Assembly: GCF_042665075.1 (NCBI RefSeq)
Contig: NZ_JBHTBR010000009.1
Coordinates: 1-64,000, forward strand
Direction: 5' to 3'
Origin: Hirschia litorea
Lineage (GTDB): Bacteria; Pseudomonadota; Alphaproteobacteria; Caulobacterales; Hyphomonadaceae
Length of the DNA: 64,000 nucleotides
Shown here: positions 33,783 through 43,861 of the stretch, one piece after another
How positions within the stretch are numbered: position 1 is the stretch's first letter
Layout: the number at the start of each line of letters is the position of its first letter
The notes under the pieces: generated by a model
Database searches by the model: none
Seen by the model: only the letters and a program-made list of their open reading frames with translations
What the model was told of the DNA's origin: nothing
Position numbers and translations under genes: made by a program

Positions 33783-34688
33783 TTAGTTAGAATAAGATAC
33801 ACCCGTAATGCCAGCGGCTTTGAAAGCTTGCAGCAATTCAGACGCACAAAAGTACTCATGAGGCTGTGTACATTCACGGCCTAATCCAAGATTAGTCGCT
33901 TCTTCCAAAATAGACGACCGCTCAGTTGCACAATTAACCGTCTTAGCAAGTACATAACCGGGAGCCCCGCGCACTAATGCCCAACAAGTATAAGTATTAG
34001 GTACATCGATAATCTGGCGAATTGGCAAAATATCGAAACAAAAATAATCTTGAGGCGGACACCAGTTTATATCTTCATACTGAATCGCTTGACTCACTGA
34101 ATATTCATCACTCGGAACAATCCTCTGAATGATATCTAGCGCTTTTTTGCTTACGATCAAAAAACGAGATCGAACAGCTGTGTCTCTACGCAAAACATCA
34201 AGATAATGGTCTGGTTCCGGTATTTTCAGCGTTCCAGTATGTGGAGCAGTTGCTGAAAAAACTGGTTTTTGTTTTAAAGTTGAAAAACCATTTCCATTTC
34301 CGATTTGACTAATCTCATCTTCTGACATTTCAGAAAATGTCTTGGGAAACAATATACCTATATGATCATTTTTGGGTTTTCGCTTTTCCGGGTCATCATC
34401 CTCAACCAATAACCGGACAGGCGATTCTGGACGATAATATTCATCAGGCTTATACCACAAGCGCTGCTGCTTTAAACGCCGCCCCCTTGCATCCTTTTGA
34501 GTCTGATTAACAATCTCGACACCTTCAAACATTTGCTGGATATGAGTAGGTAAATCTTTCAGCGCAAAGAAGCAAGGGTTCTGTCGCATTGAAAGAAACT
34601 GGGGCTCGCCCACGATATAATCATCGCTTTCAACATCGCGACTATAACTTTCACAAGAGTTAAGCATAGCTTTGTATTCTGAATTCAT
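33783..34688 (-). CDS. Hypothetical protein, possibly Imm11/DUF1629-like, 301 aa
   Basis: A soluble protein without signal peptide. The C-terminal half, FLIVSKKALDIIQRIVP, then FCFDILPIRQIIDV and a final SELLQAFKAAGITGVSYS, follows the layout of Imm11-type immunity proteins (a self-recognition strand, then a helix ending in AAGITG). The N-terminal part has GEPQFLSMRQNPCFFAL and a charged EDDDPEKRKPKNDH loop. The family call is weak. No toxin gene is seen beside it; the upstream neighbour is a divergent AraC regulator. Confidence 0.5.
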   Translation of the reverse strand: MNSEYKAMLNSCESYSRDVESDDYIVGEPQFLSMRQNPCFFALKDLPTHIQQMFEGVEIVNQTQKDARGRRLKQQRLWYKPDEYYRPESPVRLLVEDDDPEKRKPKNDHIGILFPKTFSEMSEDEISQIGNGNGFSTLKQKPVFSATAPHTGTLKIPEPDHYLDVLRRDTAVRSRFLIVSKKALDIIQRIVPSDEYSVSQAIQYEDINWCPPQDYFCFDILPIRQIIDVPNTYTCWALVRGAPGYVLAKTVNCATERSSILEEATNLGLGRECTQPHEYFCASELLQAFKAAGITGVSYSN

Positions 34689-34907
34689 TCTACCTCTCCC
34701 TCCCAGCTTCTTTCATAGATCTCCCGATTGGGGAGAGCAGGAATGACAGGACAGAACGACTGCCATTATTCATCGCATACCATCAACGCTACCTGTCCTG
34801 CACTGGTAAAGTGAACAATCGGGTGTGCAACAAAAACTTCACTTAATTAATTCCCTGCCCTGCTGTAGCAGTTCAGTCCCCAAGAATAATTCTTAGAGGA
34901 CTATATC

Positions 34908-35882
34908 ATGGCTATTGTTTCTCAGAATCATTTCCGCAGCAACGCTGTACATCCTGATGTCCAGCAACCACTTAATTTAAGAGACATCCCTCACGCAAAT
35001 GATACATTTCATACCTTTGCTAAAGTAGATCACAAAAACAAACCCTTTTCAGGACGACAGTTTGATTTGGACGGTTTGGTCATTCGACATATCACTGTCG
35101 AAGATTTTGATATGGAATATACCTTTTCAGGCCATATCATTGAATTAAACATCACAAATAGCGTCTCTAATTTAGCGCTCAATAGCGATAGATTGAAGCC
35201 ACAATCTTTTGAAGAAAACACAGTCACCTATTTTCAGAAAGGATGTCATTTAAAAAGAACATCCCAACGCACTAAAGAAAATGAAGCGAAGACTGAAATG
35301 ATAGCCCTTATCATTGAGCCTGGTCATTTCGAAACATATGCGAGTGAATTTACAAATGGAGGCTCACTCAACTTCGTTGACTATGATTTACCTCAAAAAA
35401 TGCCATCCATATATAGAGCGCAATCAGCTCTGCAAGCGATGTTCAAAGCACCAGACAGATACTGTAAACTAACTGCAGAATTCGTGGCCAATGACATCCT
35501 TATAAGGTCATTACACAGATGGTCTAATTTAGGAGGTGTACCCAACTCAAATCATCTCAAATCAGATGATCAAAAAATCAACAAGGCACTTGAATTCATA
35601 CATGCTAATTTGACAACATCAATTTCACTCAAAGACATATGTTCTGCGGTGAATTTAAGCTTTGAAAGTTTATCTTCTGGCATTCGTAGAACAACTGGGC
35701 AAACACCACACAATTATCTCATTAATGCCCGAATAAACCTGATTAAAAACCAACTTTCACACTCAAATGAAAGTATCGCTGATCTTGCTAAAAAATACCA
35801 ATTTAGCTCACCAAGCCATTTAGCCAGTGCATTCAAAAAGATTGTTGGAGATACCCCACGCAACTACAGAAAGAATTCATAG
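34908..35882 (+). CDS. AraC-family transcriptional regulator, 324 aa
   Basis: The C-terminal 105 residues form the AraC double helix-turn-helix, with SISLKDICSAVNLSFESLSS and IADLAKKYQFSSPSHLASAF, ending TPRNYRKNS. The N-terminal 210 residues are a ligand or dimer domain with no recognised cupin motif. The ATG follows AGAGGACTATATC. It is divergent from the Imm11-like gene and lies 205 bases ahead of the TBDR gene, which it probably controls. Confidence 0.85.
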   Translation: MAIVSQNHFRSNAVHPDVQQPLNLRDIPHANDTFHTFAKVDHKNKPFSGRQFDLDGLVIRHITVEDFDMEYTFSGHIIELNITNSVSNLALNSDRLKPQSFEENTVTYFQKGCHLKRTSQRTKENEAKTEMIALIIEPGHFETYASEFTNGGSLNFVDYDLPQKMPSIYRAQSALQAMFKAPDRYCKLTAEFVANDILIRSLHRWSNLGGVPNSNHLKSDDQKINKALEFIHANLTTSISLKDICSAVNLSFESLSSGIRRTTGQTPHNYLINARINLIKNQLSHSNESIADLAKKYQFSSPSHLASAFKKIVGDTPRNYRKNS

Positions 35883-36087
35883 AAAAGCGCTATCAAATCC
35901 ATTAAGTCTTTGTTTTGTAATACATAAACAACGAGACATAAGATACCAATTCTAGACTTGCAAAATATCTTGAAAGTTTCAGATTTTTCGTCACGTATCT
36001 TTACCAAATTTGTACATTCACTGACACACGCCGCTCCTAATTAGAACTTCCTGACTTAACGGGAAATCAATCGAATTAGGGGATAAT

Positions 36088-39000
36088 ATGCTTTTCAAAA
36101 GAAGGTTTGCTTTTACAGCTGCCAGCATTGCTATAGCTGCCGCGTTTACACCTGTAGCTATTGCTCAAACCACATCTGCTGATATTTCTGGTCGCCTGCT
36201 AGATGCAAACGGCAAGCCACTGGCAAATACTACTGTCGTCATAACTGACCAACGCACAGGAAGTGAAGCAATTGCTCAAACTTCTGCAAATGGTACTTTC
36301 TACAGAACAGGCCTTCGTGTCGGTGGGCCCTACTCTGTTGCTGCAGGCACAACAAAACTTGAAGATGTCTTCCTACAACCATCATCAAACACCATCACGC
36401 TAGAACCCAAACTCACTCAAGATACAATCGTTGTTTCAGTGGGTACATCCATGCTAGATTTGAATAATGGTGTGGGATCGGTTTATGGCAGCGACGATAT
36501 CCTATCACAACCTTCTGCAAATCGCTCAATTATAGATACTCTTAGTCGTGATCCCCTCGCACAGCAGACTGGACAAGGTGCACTTTCCATTGCCGGTTCA
36601 AATCCTCGTTTCAACGGATTGGCAATCGATGGAGCGCTAATTCAAGACGATTTTGGACTATCTTCAAATACCGTGCCGACAAACTCAGGTCGCTCACCTA
36701 TTTCGCTTGATGCAGTCGAAAGCGTTTCCGTTGTCGCCTCTGATTACTCTGTAAAAGCGTCTGGGTTTCGTGGCGGTCTCGTAAATGCAATTACAAAATC
36801 AGGTACCAATAAATTTAAAGGTTCTGCTTTTTATACCCGTCGCGATGAAGACTATGTCGGAAATACACGCTTTGGACAATACGTGGATGTACCAGCCTTC
36901 AATGAAGAAGAATATGGTCTATCTTTAGGTGGACCAATACTTAAAGATAAGCTCTTCTTTTATGCTAATTACGAAGAATTCAAAACAAGTTCTGGCCGTG
37001 ACTTTTCAATCGATGATAAAAATAGCGGCCGCACTCAAGAACTGTTTGACACGTTAAATCAAATCGTTCTCGATACTTATGATATTGACATGGGCGGACG
37101 CCCTCAAACAATTCAAGTGCCTGCGACAACCACAAGATATCTTGGAAAACTTGACTGGTATGTTTCTGACGCGCACCGCGCAAGTGCAACTTACCAGAAA
37201 ATTGAAGATACTGGTTTAAGCTCAATCAGCAGCTCAGAGTTTGCAAGCGCATGGTATGAAGCACCGCAAAAAATTGATGTCTATACAGTACAGTTGAACT
37301 CAGATTGGACCCAAAACCTTTCCACTGAACTTCGCTTGAACTACAAAGAAAACTATCGTGGTCAAATTTGTGGAAACCCAACTTACGGTGAAATCGATAT
37401 CCGTCTGTCTGAAGCAGATATTTTGGGCACAGTCCTAGAAGGTTTAATTGATGATGGCGACGACATTGTTGACACAAGTGAGAAATATCTAACTGGATCT
37501 TGTGACCGTTACAGACACGCAAACTCATATGATGACGAACGTCTACAAATTTCAGCAGTCGGGAACTACACCCTCGGTGAACACCTGATTACATTTGGAA
37601 CAGAATATGAAAATTTTGAACTCTTCAATCTTTTTGTAGATCGTTCAAATGGGGAATTTATCTTCAACAACGTTGATGATCTTATCAATGGAAATGCCAA
37701 AGTCTTATATAGCAACTCAGTTACCAATGACGCCAATGACGTTGCCACCTCTTGGGGGCTAGGTAAAATATCATTATTTGCTCAAGACAGATGGCAACTT
37801 CGTCCTGATTTATCTGTAGATTATGGTCTTCGCTATGAATACTATACTCAAGATGATGAACCTCAAAAATCTCCAGCTTTCCTAAACCAATATGGATTTG
37901 ATAGTAACCAGAACCTAGATGGCATAGACATCCTTATGCCTCGAATTGGTTTCAAATACCAACCGCTTGAAAATACAACAATTACAGGTGGCTTTGGACT
38001 CTTTGCGGGAGGAGACCCTAAAGTATGGATTTCCAACGCATTTCAAACAATTGTTGCCAAAGTCGATGGTGAGTTTACTGGAGTTGATCCAAAGATAGTT
38101 CCTCAGGAATTGTTAGATCAGGCTGCAGCGTCTGATTTTTCAACACTCCTTCCTATTGATGTTATTTCACCAGACTTTGAGGTGCCATCTGATTGGAAAT
38201 ATTCTCTGAAATTGGATCAAGCTTTTAGTGCGGATCTTTCTCGATTTGGTATCCCATTGCAGCTTGGTGATGACTATAATTTCAGCGTCCAGTACCTGCA
38301 TGCTGAAGTAAATCATGATTTCATCTGGACAAATCTAGCCCAAACAAACCTTGCCGAGACCCAACCCCTTGGCGTTGCACCCGACGGGCGCCCCATTTAC
38401 GCTGACCTTGATGATCTGGGTCTTCTCAATGTGACCCAATTAGGAACCACAAATGAAGGCAAATCAGACGTAATTACTGTTGCTTTAAATGGACAGTATG
38501 ACAATGGATTTGCCTTCAACGCTTCCTATGCATATCAGGACATTCAAAGTGTTGCCCCCGGTACGTCAACACGCGGGATATCTAGCTTCCGAGCAATAAT
38601 TGATAGCGACTTTAACAACCCGTCTTTAGGAACGTCTAATTACGAAACTGAACATAGTTTCAAGCTCTTTGCTTCCTACAACAAACAATTCTTTAAGGGC
38701 TTAAATACAAAGTTGTCACTCTTTGGAACCGCTACATCTGGCGCTCCTATTAGTTACACCTTTGAAGTCAATAATGGGAATGCTTTGTTTGGGCAGGTTG
38801 GAGATGGCGAAGGCGCAACTGACAATTCACTTGTCTACATTCCAACGCAAAGTAACGGCCAGTTCAACGATCCAAATGTGGTTTTTGCAAGCTCATTTGA
38901 TCAAGATGCATTTGGTGAATACATCGCCACACGCGGCCTAACATCTGGCGTGCAAAGTCGCGGAAATGGTCAAGGCCCATGGAACACACGCTTCGATTTC

Positions 39001-39360
39001 CAGTGGCAACAAGAATTACCTTTCGCAGACTTTGGTATCAAGCGATTTGAAGGCAATAAACTCAAATTTGTTGTCGATATAGAAAATATCGCAAACCTGC
39101 TGAATGACGAATGGGGAACGCGTTACGGCACGAATACCCGTATCGAGCTTGTTGAAGCCGATTTAGTCTCTGCTTCTGATGTCGCCCTAAATGGTGTTGA
39201 TGGTGCCACCTCAATACGTGGGGATAATCAACGCACAACGTGTACAACAGCAGGCAGCTGCCTTTACCGTTACAGAGACTTTGATGCGGATCCTACGGGA
39301 TACCAAAGCAACACAAGCTCTGTTTACAACATCCGAGTTGGGCTGCGCTACGAGTTTTAA
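36088..39360 (+). CDS. Oar-like TonB-dependent receptor with N-terminal carboxypeptidase-regulatory domain, 1090 aa
   Basis: The signal peptide ends near TPVAIAQ. It is followed by an Ig-like carboxypeptidase-regulatory domain (residues about 30-110, ISGRLLDANGKPLANTTVVI, GTFYRTGLRVGGPYSV). Next is a plug domain with VASDYSVKASGFRGGLVNAI and a long barrel ending YNIRVGLRYEF. This architecture is that of Oar proteins, which take up peptides or other large ligands. A strong terminator at 39387-39420 follows. An exported PHP phosphodiesterase gene comes next, so the imported ligand may be a phosphorylated or phosphodiester compound (inference). Confidence 0.92.
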   Translation: MLFKRRFAFTAASIAIAAAFTPVAIAQTTSADISGRLLDANGKPLANTTVVITDQRTGSEAIAQTSANGTFYRTGLRVGGPYSVAAGTTKLEDVFLQPSSNTITLEPKLTQDTIVVSVGTSMLDLNNGVGSVYGSDDILSQPSANRSIIDTLSRDPLAQQTGQGALSIAGSNPRFNGLAIDGALIQDDFGLSSNTVPTNSGRSPISLDAVESVSVVASDYSVKASGFRGGLVNAITKSGTNKFKGSAFYTRRDEDYVGNTRFGQYVDVPAFNEEEYGLSLGGPILKDKLFFYANYEEFKTSSGRDFSIDDKNSGRTQELFDTLNQIVLDTYDIDMGGRPQTIQVPATTTRYLGKLDWYVSDAHRASATYQKIEDTGLSSISSSEFASAWYEAPQKIDVYTVQLNSDWTQNLSTELRLNYKENYRGQICGNPTYGEIDIRLSEADILGTVLEGLIDDGDDIVDTSEKYLTGSCDRYRHANSYDDERLQISAVGNYTLGEHLITFGTEYENFELFNLFVDRSNGEFIFNNVDDLINGNAKVLYSNSVTNDANDVATSWGLGKISLFAQDRWQLRPDLSVDYGLRYEYYTQDDEPQKSPAFLNQYGFDSNQNLDGIDILMPRIGFKYQPLENTTITGGFGLFAGGDPKVWISNAFQTIVAKVDGEFTGVDPKIVPQELLDQAAASDFSTLLPIDVISPDFEVPSDWKYSLKLDQAFSADLSRFGIPLQLGDDYNFSVQYLHAEVNHDFIWTNLAQTNLAETQPLGVAPDGRPIYADLDDLGLLNVTQLGTTNEGKSDVITVALNGQYDNGFAFNASYAYQDIQSVAPGTSTRGISSFRAIIDSDFNNPSLGTSNYETEHSFKLFASYNKQFFKGLNTKLSLFGTATSGAPISYTFEVNNGNALFGQVGDGEGATDNSLVYIPTQSNGQFNDPNVVFASSFDQDAFGEYIATRGLTSGVQSRGNGQGPWNTRFDFQWQQELPFADFGIKRFEGNKLKFVVDIENIANLLNDEWGTRYGTNTRIELVEADLVSASDVALNGVDGATSIRGDNQRTTCTTAGSCLYRYRDFDADPTGYQSNTSSVYNIRVGLRYEF

Positions 39361-39386
39361 TATCCCAAAACTCAGCACACCCCATT

Positions 39387-39420
39387 GGGAGGACAGACAT
39401 TCTGTCCTCCCTTCTTTTTC
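39387..39420 (+). terminator. Rho-independent terminator after the Oar-like TBDR gene
   Basis: GGGAGGACAGA (39387-39397) pairs with TCTGTCCTCCC (39401-39411) around a 3-base loop and is followed by TTCTTTTTC. The stem lies before the start of the PHP gene chosen at 39442, which argues against the earlier ATG at 39385. Confidence 0.9.
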
Positions 39421-39441
39421 CTAAACAATCTGGTTCATCAA

Positions 39442-40680
39442 ATGAAAAACTTTGCTAAACTGCCAAGTGCAGCTTTATTTAGCCTTTTCGCTACCACTGC
39501 ATGCGTTCACACAAACCATCACCAACAGATACCGCATACCGCCTCAACAGAGCACACACATACTTCAGCTAAAACCTACATCCCTGTAGAAAAAATAAGT
39601 ATGAGAGATCTCACCTTTCCCAAGGCTATTGATGGATCTTACATTTTGGTCTCAGATTTACATACACATAGTGTTTTCTCAGATGGTCATGTATGGCCAA
39701 CTGTACGTACATGGGAAGCATATGCAGATGGCCTTGATGTCATGGCCATTACTGAACATTTAGAGCACCAACCGCATAAAGACGACATTCCACACCCCGA
39801 CAGAAATCGCTCATACGAAATTGCTGTCGAAGCTGTTGCGAGAAACCGCACACCCTCCAAACCCCTACTCATCATTCCAGGCGCCGAAATTACGCGCAGT
39901 CTTCCGCCAGGCCATGTCAATGCAATTTTCATTGAAGATGCAAATCCACTTCTGACAATTAAAGAACGCTCCGAAGCAAATCTAGAAAATGCAACAATTG
40001 CTCTAGAAGAAGCCAAGCGCCAAGGTGCCTTCACCTTTTGGAACCACCCTGCATGGGGAAGAGATTCTGCAAATGGAATTGTAAATTTACCAAAGGAACA
40101 AGAGGATTTAATTAAACGTGGCCTTATCAATGGGATAGAAGTCGCCAATGGAGATCACTATACTGAGTCTGCGTTTCAGTTAGCCATCGATTATGGAATG
40201 ACAATTCTTGGCACCTCCGATATTCATGGCTTGATTGACAAGGATTATGATATCGCTGCAGGAGACCATCGCACTGTCACACTGGTTCTTTCCGAAACAC
40301 GCTCCTCAGACGCTTTTAAAAAAGCCGTTACAGAAGGTGCAACTGTAGCACTCTATAAGAATACTTTTATCGGTTTGCCGACAAACGTCGAACGCGTCGT
40401 AAAAAGCGTTTTGAAAGCTGAACTTGGCAAACCTATGCGTCGCCCTGGGCAAGTACAAATCTTGCTAAAAAATGACGGTCCAATCCCTCTAAACCTAGAG
40501 AATATCGGAAGCAAAGACTTTTCTGACAATACTGATTTTGTCACTATTCCGGCCCACAGTTCAATAGAATTAACATTAACTGATAGCCTCCCAGAAAATG
40601 ATGTTATTCTAAACTTTAGAGTGTTGAACGCCTATAACGCACCTTCAAAAAACGTAGAGGTCAGCTACCAACTGAATTAG
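39442..40680 (+). CDS. Exported PHP-fold phosphodiesterase (Sb-PDE type)
   Basis: The start at 39442 (MKNFAKLPSAALFSLF) opens a signal peptide that may end in a weak lipobox (TTAC). The PHP metal site is plain: SDLHTHSVFSDGH with the paired His and Asp, AITEHLEHQPH, PGAEITR, WNHPAW and SDIHG. A C-terminal beta-rich domain of about 80 residues follows. Sb-PDE family enzymes hydrolyse phosphodiesters of small organophosphates, often in the periplasm. Partial readthrough of the preceding terminator would link it to the TBDR. The promoter is not seen. Confidence 0.85.
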   Translation: MKNFAKLPSAALFSLFATTACVHTNHHQQIPHTASTEHTHTSAKTYIPVEKISMRDLTFPKAIDGSYILVSDLHTHSVFSDGHVWPTVRTWEAYADGLDVMAITEHLEHQPHKDDIPHPDRNRSYEIAVEAVARNRTPSKPLLIIPGAEITRSLPPGHVNAIFIEDANPLLTIKERSEANLENATIALEEAKRQGAFTFWNHPAWGRDSANGIVNLPKEQEDLIKRGLINGIEVANGDHYTESAFQLAIDYGMTILGTSDIHGLIDKDYDIAAGDHRTVTLVLSETRSSDAFKKAVTEGATVALYKNTFIGLPTNVERVVKSVLKAELGKPMRRPGQVQILLKNDGPIPLNLENIGSKDFSDNTDFVTIPAHSSIELTLTDSLPENDVILNFRVLNAYNAPSKNVEVSYQLN

Positions 40681-40688
40681 AAAACAAA

Positions 40689-40724
40689 GGGTAGGTAAAC
40701 TGTACAATACCCAGATACCTACCC
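40689..40724. terminator. 9-bp inverted repeat after the PHP gene
   Basis: GGGTAGGTA (40689-40697) and TACCTACCC (40716-40724) can pair around an 18-base loop. No T-run follows, so termination is uncertain. The rest of the 287-base gap to 40968 holds nothing I can support. Confidence 0.35.
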
Positions 40725-40967
40725 CCCCTATCTAAACACTCTGCGAATTCTTCAAGCTCACAGACAAGGGGCTAAAACATCTATCGGCACTGCAAATGAC
40801 GTCCTAGGTGGCGTTTTTTACTTTACGATCCGCTCGGCAATTTATATCTAAACTATGTAAATCTGACGTCTTCATTTTCCAATTAAACGTAGGAAATGGT
40901 CGCAGACATACCCCTACGTAAATACAATTGAGTGCGGTAACTGTTCACCCTCGAGCTGGCTAATGTT

Positions 40968-41855
40968 TCAGCCTCCACTAATTGAACCTAACCAGTCTAG
41001 GAAAACACTCAAACGGCGCAGTCCTGAGGCACGTGTAAGATATAGCGCCGAGATATCAAGCGGATCAGCATCGAGCTGATTTGGAAATAATTCGACCAAT
41101 CGTCCCGCACTTAGGTCTTCAGCGATCATAAAATCGGAAAAACGTGCAATGCCCAAACCATTGAGCACCAATTGACGCACCGCTTCGCCATTGCCTGCAG
41201 TTAAAGCAGCCGGAACGTACACGGGAGAATCATAGTTCATAAAGCGCAAAGTATTGATGTGTTCGGGTATCGCAAATCGTACTTGCTCCAACTGCTCGAG
41301 ATCAGCTGGCGTCTCAGGCCATCCGTGGAGGTCTAGATAGGATGGACTCGCCACAAGCTTCCAAGCCGTGCGCCCCAATGGACGATACAGCATCTGACTA
41401 TCTGGTAGTCGCCCCAACCGTATCGCAACATCCGCGTGACTGCCTATCAAATCCACTAATGAATCTGTCATGTCAATTGAAAGCTGGATGTCGGGATATG
41501 CCAAACGAAATTGAGGCAAATGCGGCGCTAGGACATGTAGAACATATGGAACAGGCGCGTTCACTCGCAAAAGTCCAGCGGGCTTCTGCCCGATTGTCGC
41601 TATGTCTTGCAAGGTCTCACTGCGATCGAGAATTTCCCGCGCCTCCACCAATACAGCCGCCCCTTCTGGCGTTATTTCAATTGATCGTGTCGTGCGCCGC
41701 AGTAATGTAACCTGCAATTGCTCTTCCAGTCGTGTAACCGAACGACTGAGCGTAGAGGCGGAAACGCCCTTACGCCGGGCGGATTCAGCGAAACCACCAT
41801 CATCGACAATACCAACTAAAGCAGCGAGGTCCCCCATACGAAGCAATTCATGCAT
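40968..41855 (-). CDS. LysR-family transcriptional regulator
   Basis: The start at 41855 (MHELLRMGDLAALVGIVDDG) gives the usual LysR length of 295 aa; an upstream frame to 41975 would overlap the divergent gene. The N-terminal winged helix has SARRKGVSASTLSRSVTRLE and LEEQLQVTLLRRTTRSIEIT. A substrate-binding domain begins near residue 90 with LLRVNAPVPYVLHVLAPHL. The divergent MFS gene is its likely target; the 92-base spacer contains two AGTCTATT/TGTCTATT direct repeats that may be binding half-sites. This pair looks richer in G+C than its surroundings. Confidence 0.92.
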   Translation of the reverse strand: MHELLRMGDLAALVGIVDDGGFAESARRKGVSASTLSRSVTRLEEQLQVTLLRRTTRSIEITPEGAAVLVEAREILDRSETLQDIATIGQKPAGLLRVNAPVPYVLHVLAPHLPQFRLAYPDIQLSIDMTDSLVDLIGSHADVAIRLGRLPDSQMLYRPLGRTAWKLVASPSYLDLHGWPETPADLEQLEQVRFAIPEHINTLRFMNYDSPVYVPAALTAGNGEAVRQLVLNGLGIARFSDFMIAEDLSAGRLVELFPNQLDADPLDISALYLTRASGLRRLSVFLDWLGSISGG

Positions 41856-41947
41856 TTTACGCAATAGTCTATTCCAAACATGTCTATTTTCGCAACAGAT
41901 AGCCGCAGGCATATATGGCGTCAACATTTTACTAATGGAGATACCCG

Positions 41948-43129
41948 ATGCCACTAGCACTATGGGCGTTGACAATCAGCGCTTTCGCCGTCGGAACAAC
42001 AGAATTTGTTATCGTAGGCTTACTACCCACAATCGCTATCGATCTTGAGGTCTCGACCCCTTCTGCAGGCCTCCTTGTTAGCCTTTATGCACTAGGTGTG
42101 ACCATTGGTGCGCCTGTGCTAACCGCCTTAGCTGATCGTGTACCACGTAAAACATTGTTATTGCTCTTGCTAGCCTTATTCACGCTCGGCAATGCGTATG
42201 CTGCCGTCGCTCCAGATTATGGTAGCCTTGTCATTGCACGCTTTATCACCGGCCTCGCCCATGGCGTATTCTTTGCGATAGCCTCCACAATCGCCACGGA
42301 CCTAGTCGAGCCTGAGAAAGAAAGTTCTGCCATTGCATTGGTTTTCCTTGGCTTAACAGTTGCTCTGGTAACAGGTGTGCCGTTGGGAACATTTATCGGC
42401 CAAAATTTTGGCTGGCAGTCAACATTCCTCGGTGTCGTTTCACTTGGCGTGGTGGGTCTTATTGCTTCTAGTTTGCTGATACCAGCCAATCTAACCCACA
42501 CGCCTTCTCCCGGGCTCAAAGCACAATTACAAGTTTTAACCTCACCCCGTCTTCTATTAGTATATCTGATTACAGCCATAGGCTATGGCGGCAACTTCAT
42601 TGCCTTCACATTCCTTGCTCCAATGTTGAACGAAATCACAGGATTATCGGCAGGTGCAATTAGCCTAGTAATGCTGCTCTATGGAGCCTCAGTCGCAGTA
42701 GGTAATATCGCGGGCGGAAAACTGGCTGACCGCATCGGCGCGGTGCGTTCGCTTACCTTTATCTTTGCTGGACTTGCCATTTCTTTGATTGCGCTCGGAG
42801 CCACGCTCACAAACCCCGTCGCAACTATTGCTATCATGGCTTTTTGGGGAGGTTTTGCATTCGCAAACGTACCCCCACTTCAATCTTATGTCGTCCAGAT
42901 TGCTCGCGAAGTGTCTCCAAGTGCAGTTGATGTGGCTTCTGGCTTAAATATCGGTGCATTCAACCTAGGTATAGCCGCCGGAGCATGGATTGGAGGATTA
43001 GTTGTCGAACATATTGGCTTAACCGCTACCCCCTATATTTCCGCGATAATTGTAATTTTAGGGATTATTCTGGTTCGCCTTTCGAGTCGTGTGAATGGTG
43101 ACGCACCTCATATCTCAGTTGCTAAATAA
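41948..43129 (+). CDS. MFS drug/sugar efflux transporter (DHA1 type), 393 aa
   Basis: Twelve helices are expected. Motif A after helix 2 is LADRVPRKTLLLLL, and an ITGLAHGVFFAIAS segment in helix 4 and VTGVPLGTFIGQNFGWQSTF in helix 5 match motif C-like drug/H+ antiporters of the AraJ/CmlR group. WxLxxxxFAVGTTEFVIVGLLP at the start is typical of that group. It is divergent from the LysR gene. A hairpin at 43138-43163 follows. Substrate unknown. Confidence 0.93.
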   Translation: MPLALWALTISAFAVGTTEFVIVGLLPTIAIDLEVSTPSAGLLVSLYALGVTIGAPVLTALADRVPRKTLLLLLLALFTLGNAYAAVAPDYGSLVIARFITGLAHGVFFAIASTIATDLVEPEKESSAIALVFLGLTVALVTGVPLGTFIGQNFGWQSTFLGVVSLGVVGLIASSLLIPANLTHTPSPGLKAQLQVLTSPRLLLVYLITAIGYGGNFIAFTFLAPMLNEITGLSAGAISLVMLLYGASVAVGNIAGGKLADRIGAVRSLTFIFAGLAISLIALGATLTNPVATIAIMAFWGGFAFANVPPLQSYVVQIAREVSPSAVDVASGLNIGAFNLGIAAGAWIGGLVVEHIGLTATPYISAIIVILGIILVRLSSRVNGDAPHISVAK

Positions 43130-43137
43130 CCCCCTCG

Positions 43138-43163
43138 CCTTGCCGCATAACTGTGCGGCAAGG
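43138..43163 (+). terminator. Hairpin after the MFS gene
   Basis: CCTTGCCGCA (43138-43147) pairs with TGCGGCAAGG (43154-43163) around a 6-base loop, but no T-run follows. It probably ends or protects the MFS transcript. The remaining gap to 43439 contains no gene that I can support. Confidence 0.55.
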
Positions 43164-43439
43164 TCCCTCAGTCGATGATATGCCCCTTAAAGAATATAAT
43201 ATTTCTCAAATTAGATACTAATGAATAGAAGAACTCACAAAAACCTCGGACGACTTCGTGAGAGCAAGCCAATCGCATCGAAAATCAACTCACTATACAA
43301 ACAGTACACCAATATTGAGCCGTAGAAGTATACACCTCAGCTCCTGTGTAAATTATGCCTCACGTATATCCCCAATCGTTTGGAACTTTCAATTGAAAAA
43401 CTCGTTCTGTTTTTAGGCTGGGTAATAAAGGAGATAGAC

Positions 43440-43772
43440 ATGACTTACTTACTTTCCTCAAGCTCAATCGCAAGCGATAGCGTCCGTAATACTCAAGGTG
43501 AAGATTTAGGTAGTATAAAGGACCTCATGATCGATCCAAACTCTGGTGAAGTCGTGTATGCAATTTTATCGTTTGGCGGATTCTTAGGCTTGGGTGATAA
43601 ATATTTCGCAGTGCCATTTAATCAATTAAAAGTTGATCGGGATAATAAATGCATGGTTTTGCAGGTCGCAAAAGACAGATTAGAAAATGCACCGGGCTTT
43701 GATAAAGACAATTGGCCCGATTTTGCTGACACACGCTTCTTGAACGAAATTAACAGTTATTACACATACTAA
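43440..43772 (+). CDS. PRC-barrel domain protein, 110 aa
   Basis: The ATG at 43440 follows a strong AAGGAGATAGAC site. The 20 codons upstream of it in frame are therefore not used. Residues about 12-85 form the PRC barrel: GEDLGSIKDLMIDPNSGEVV and GLGDKYFAVPFNQLKVD. C-terminal GFDKDNWPDF is typical of small stress-linked PRC-barrel proteins. Exact function is unknown. A 17-bp inverted repeat follows its stop. Confidence 0.85.
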   Translation: MTYLLSSSSIASDSVRNTQGEDLGSIKDLMIDPNSGEVVYAILSFGGFLGLGDKYFAVPFNQLKVDRDNKCMVLQVAKDRLENAPGFDKDNWPDFADTRFLNEINSYYTY

Positions 43773-43793
43773 TTCAAGTTACAGAACAACGAC

Positions 43794-43840
43794 TTATACC
43801 ATATTTAAAGGCGAAATTTTTCTCTTTAAATATGGTATAA
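43794..43840. terminator. 17-bp perfect inverted repeat between convergent genes
   Basis: TTATACCATATTTAAAG (43794-43810) and CTTTAAATATGGTATAA (43824-43840) are exact complements around a 13-base loop containing a T-run. It lies between the PRC-barrel gene and the opposing membrane-protein gene and could terminate both. The AT-rich symmetric stem could also be a protein-binding site. Confidence 0.6.
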
Positions 43841-43861
43841 TCTGAAGTCGATCACAAATCT

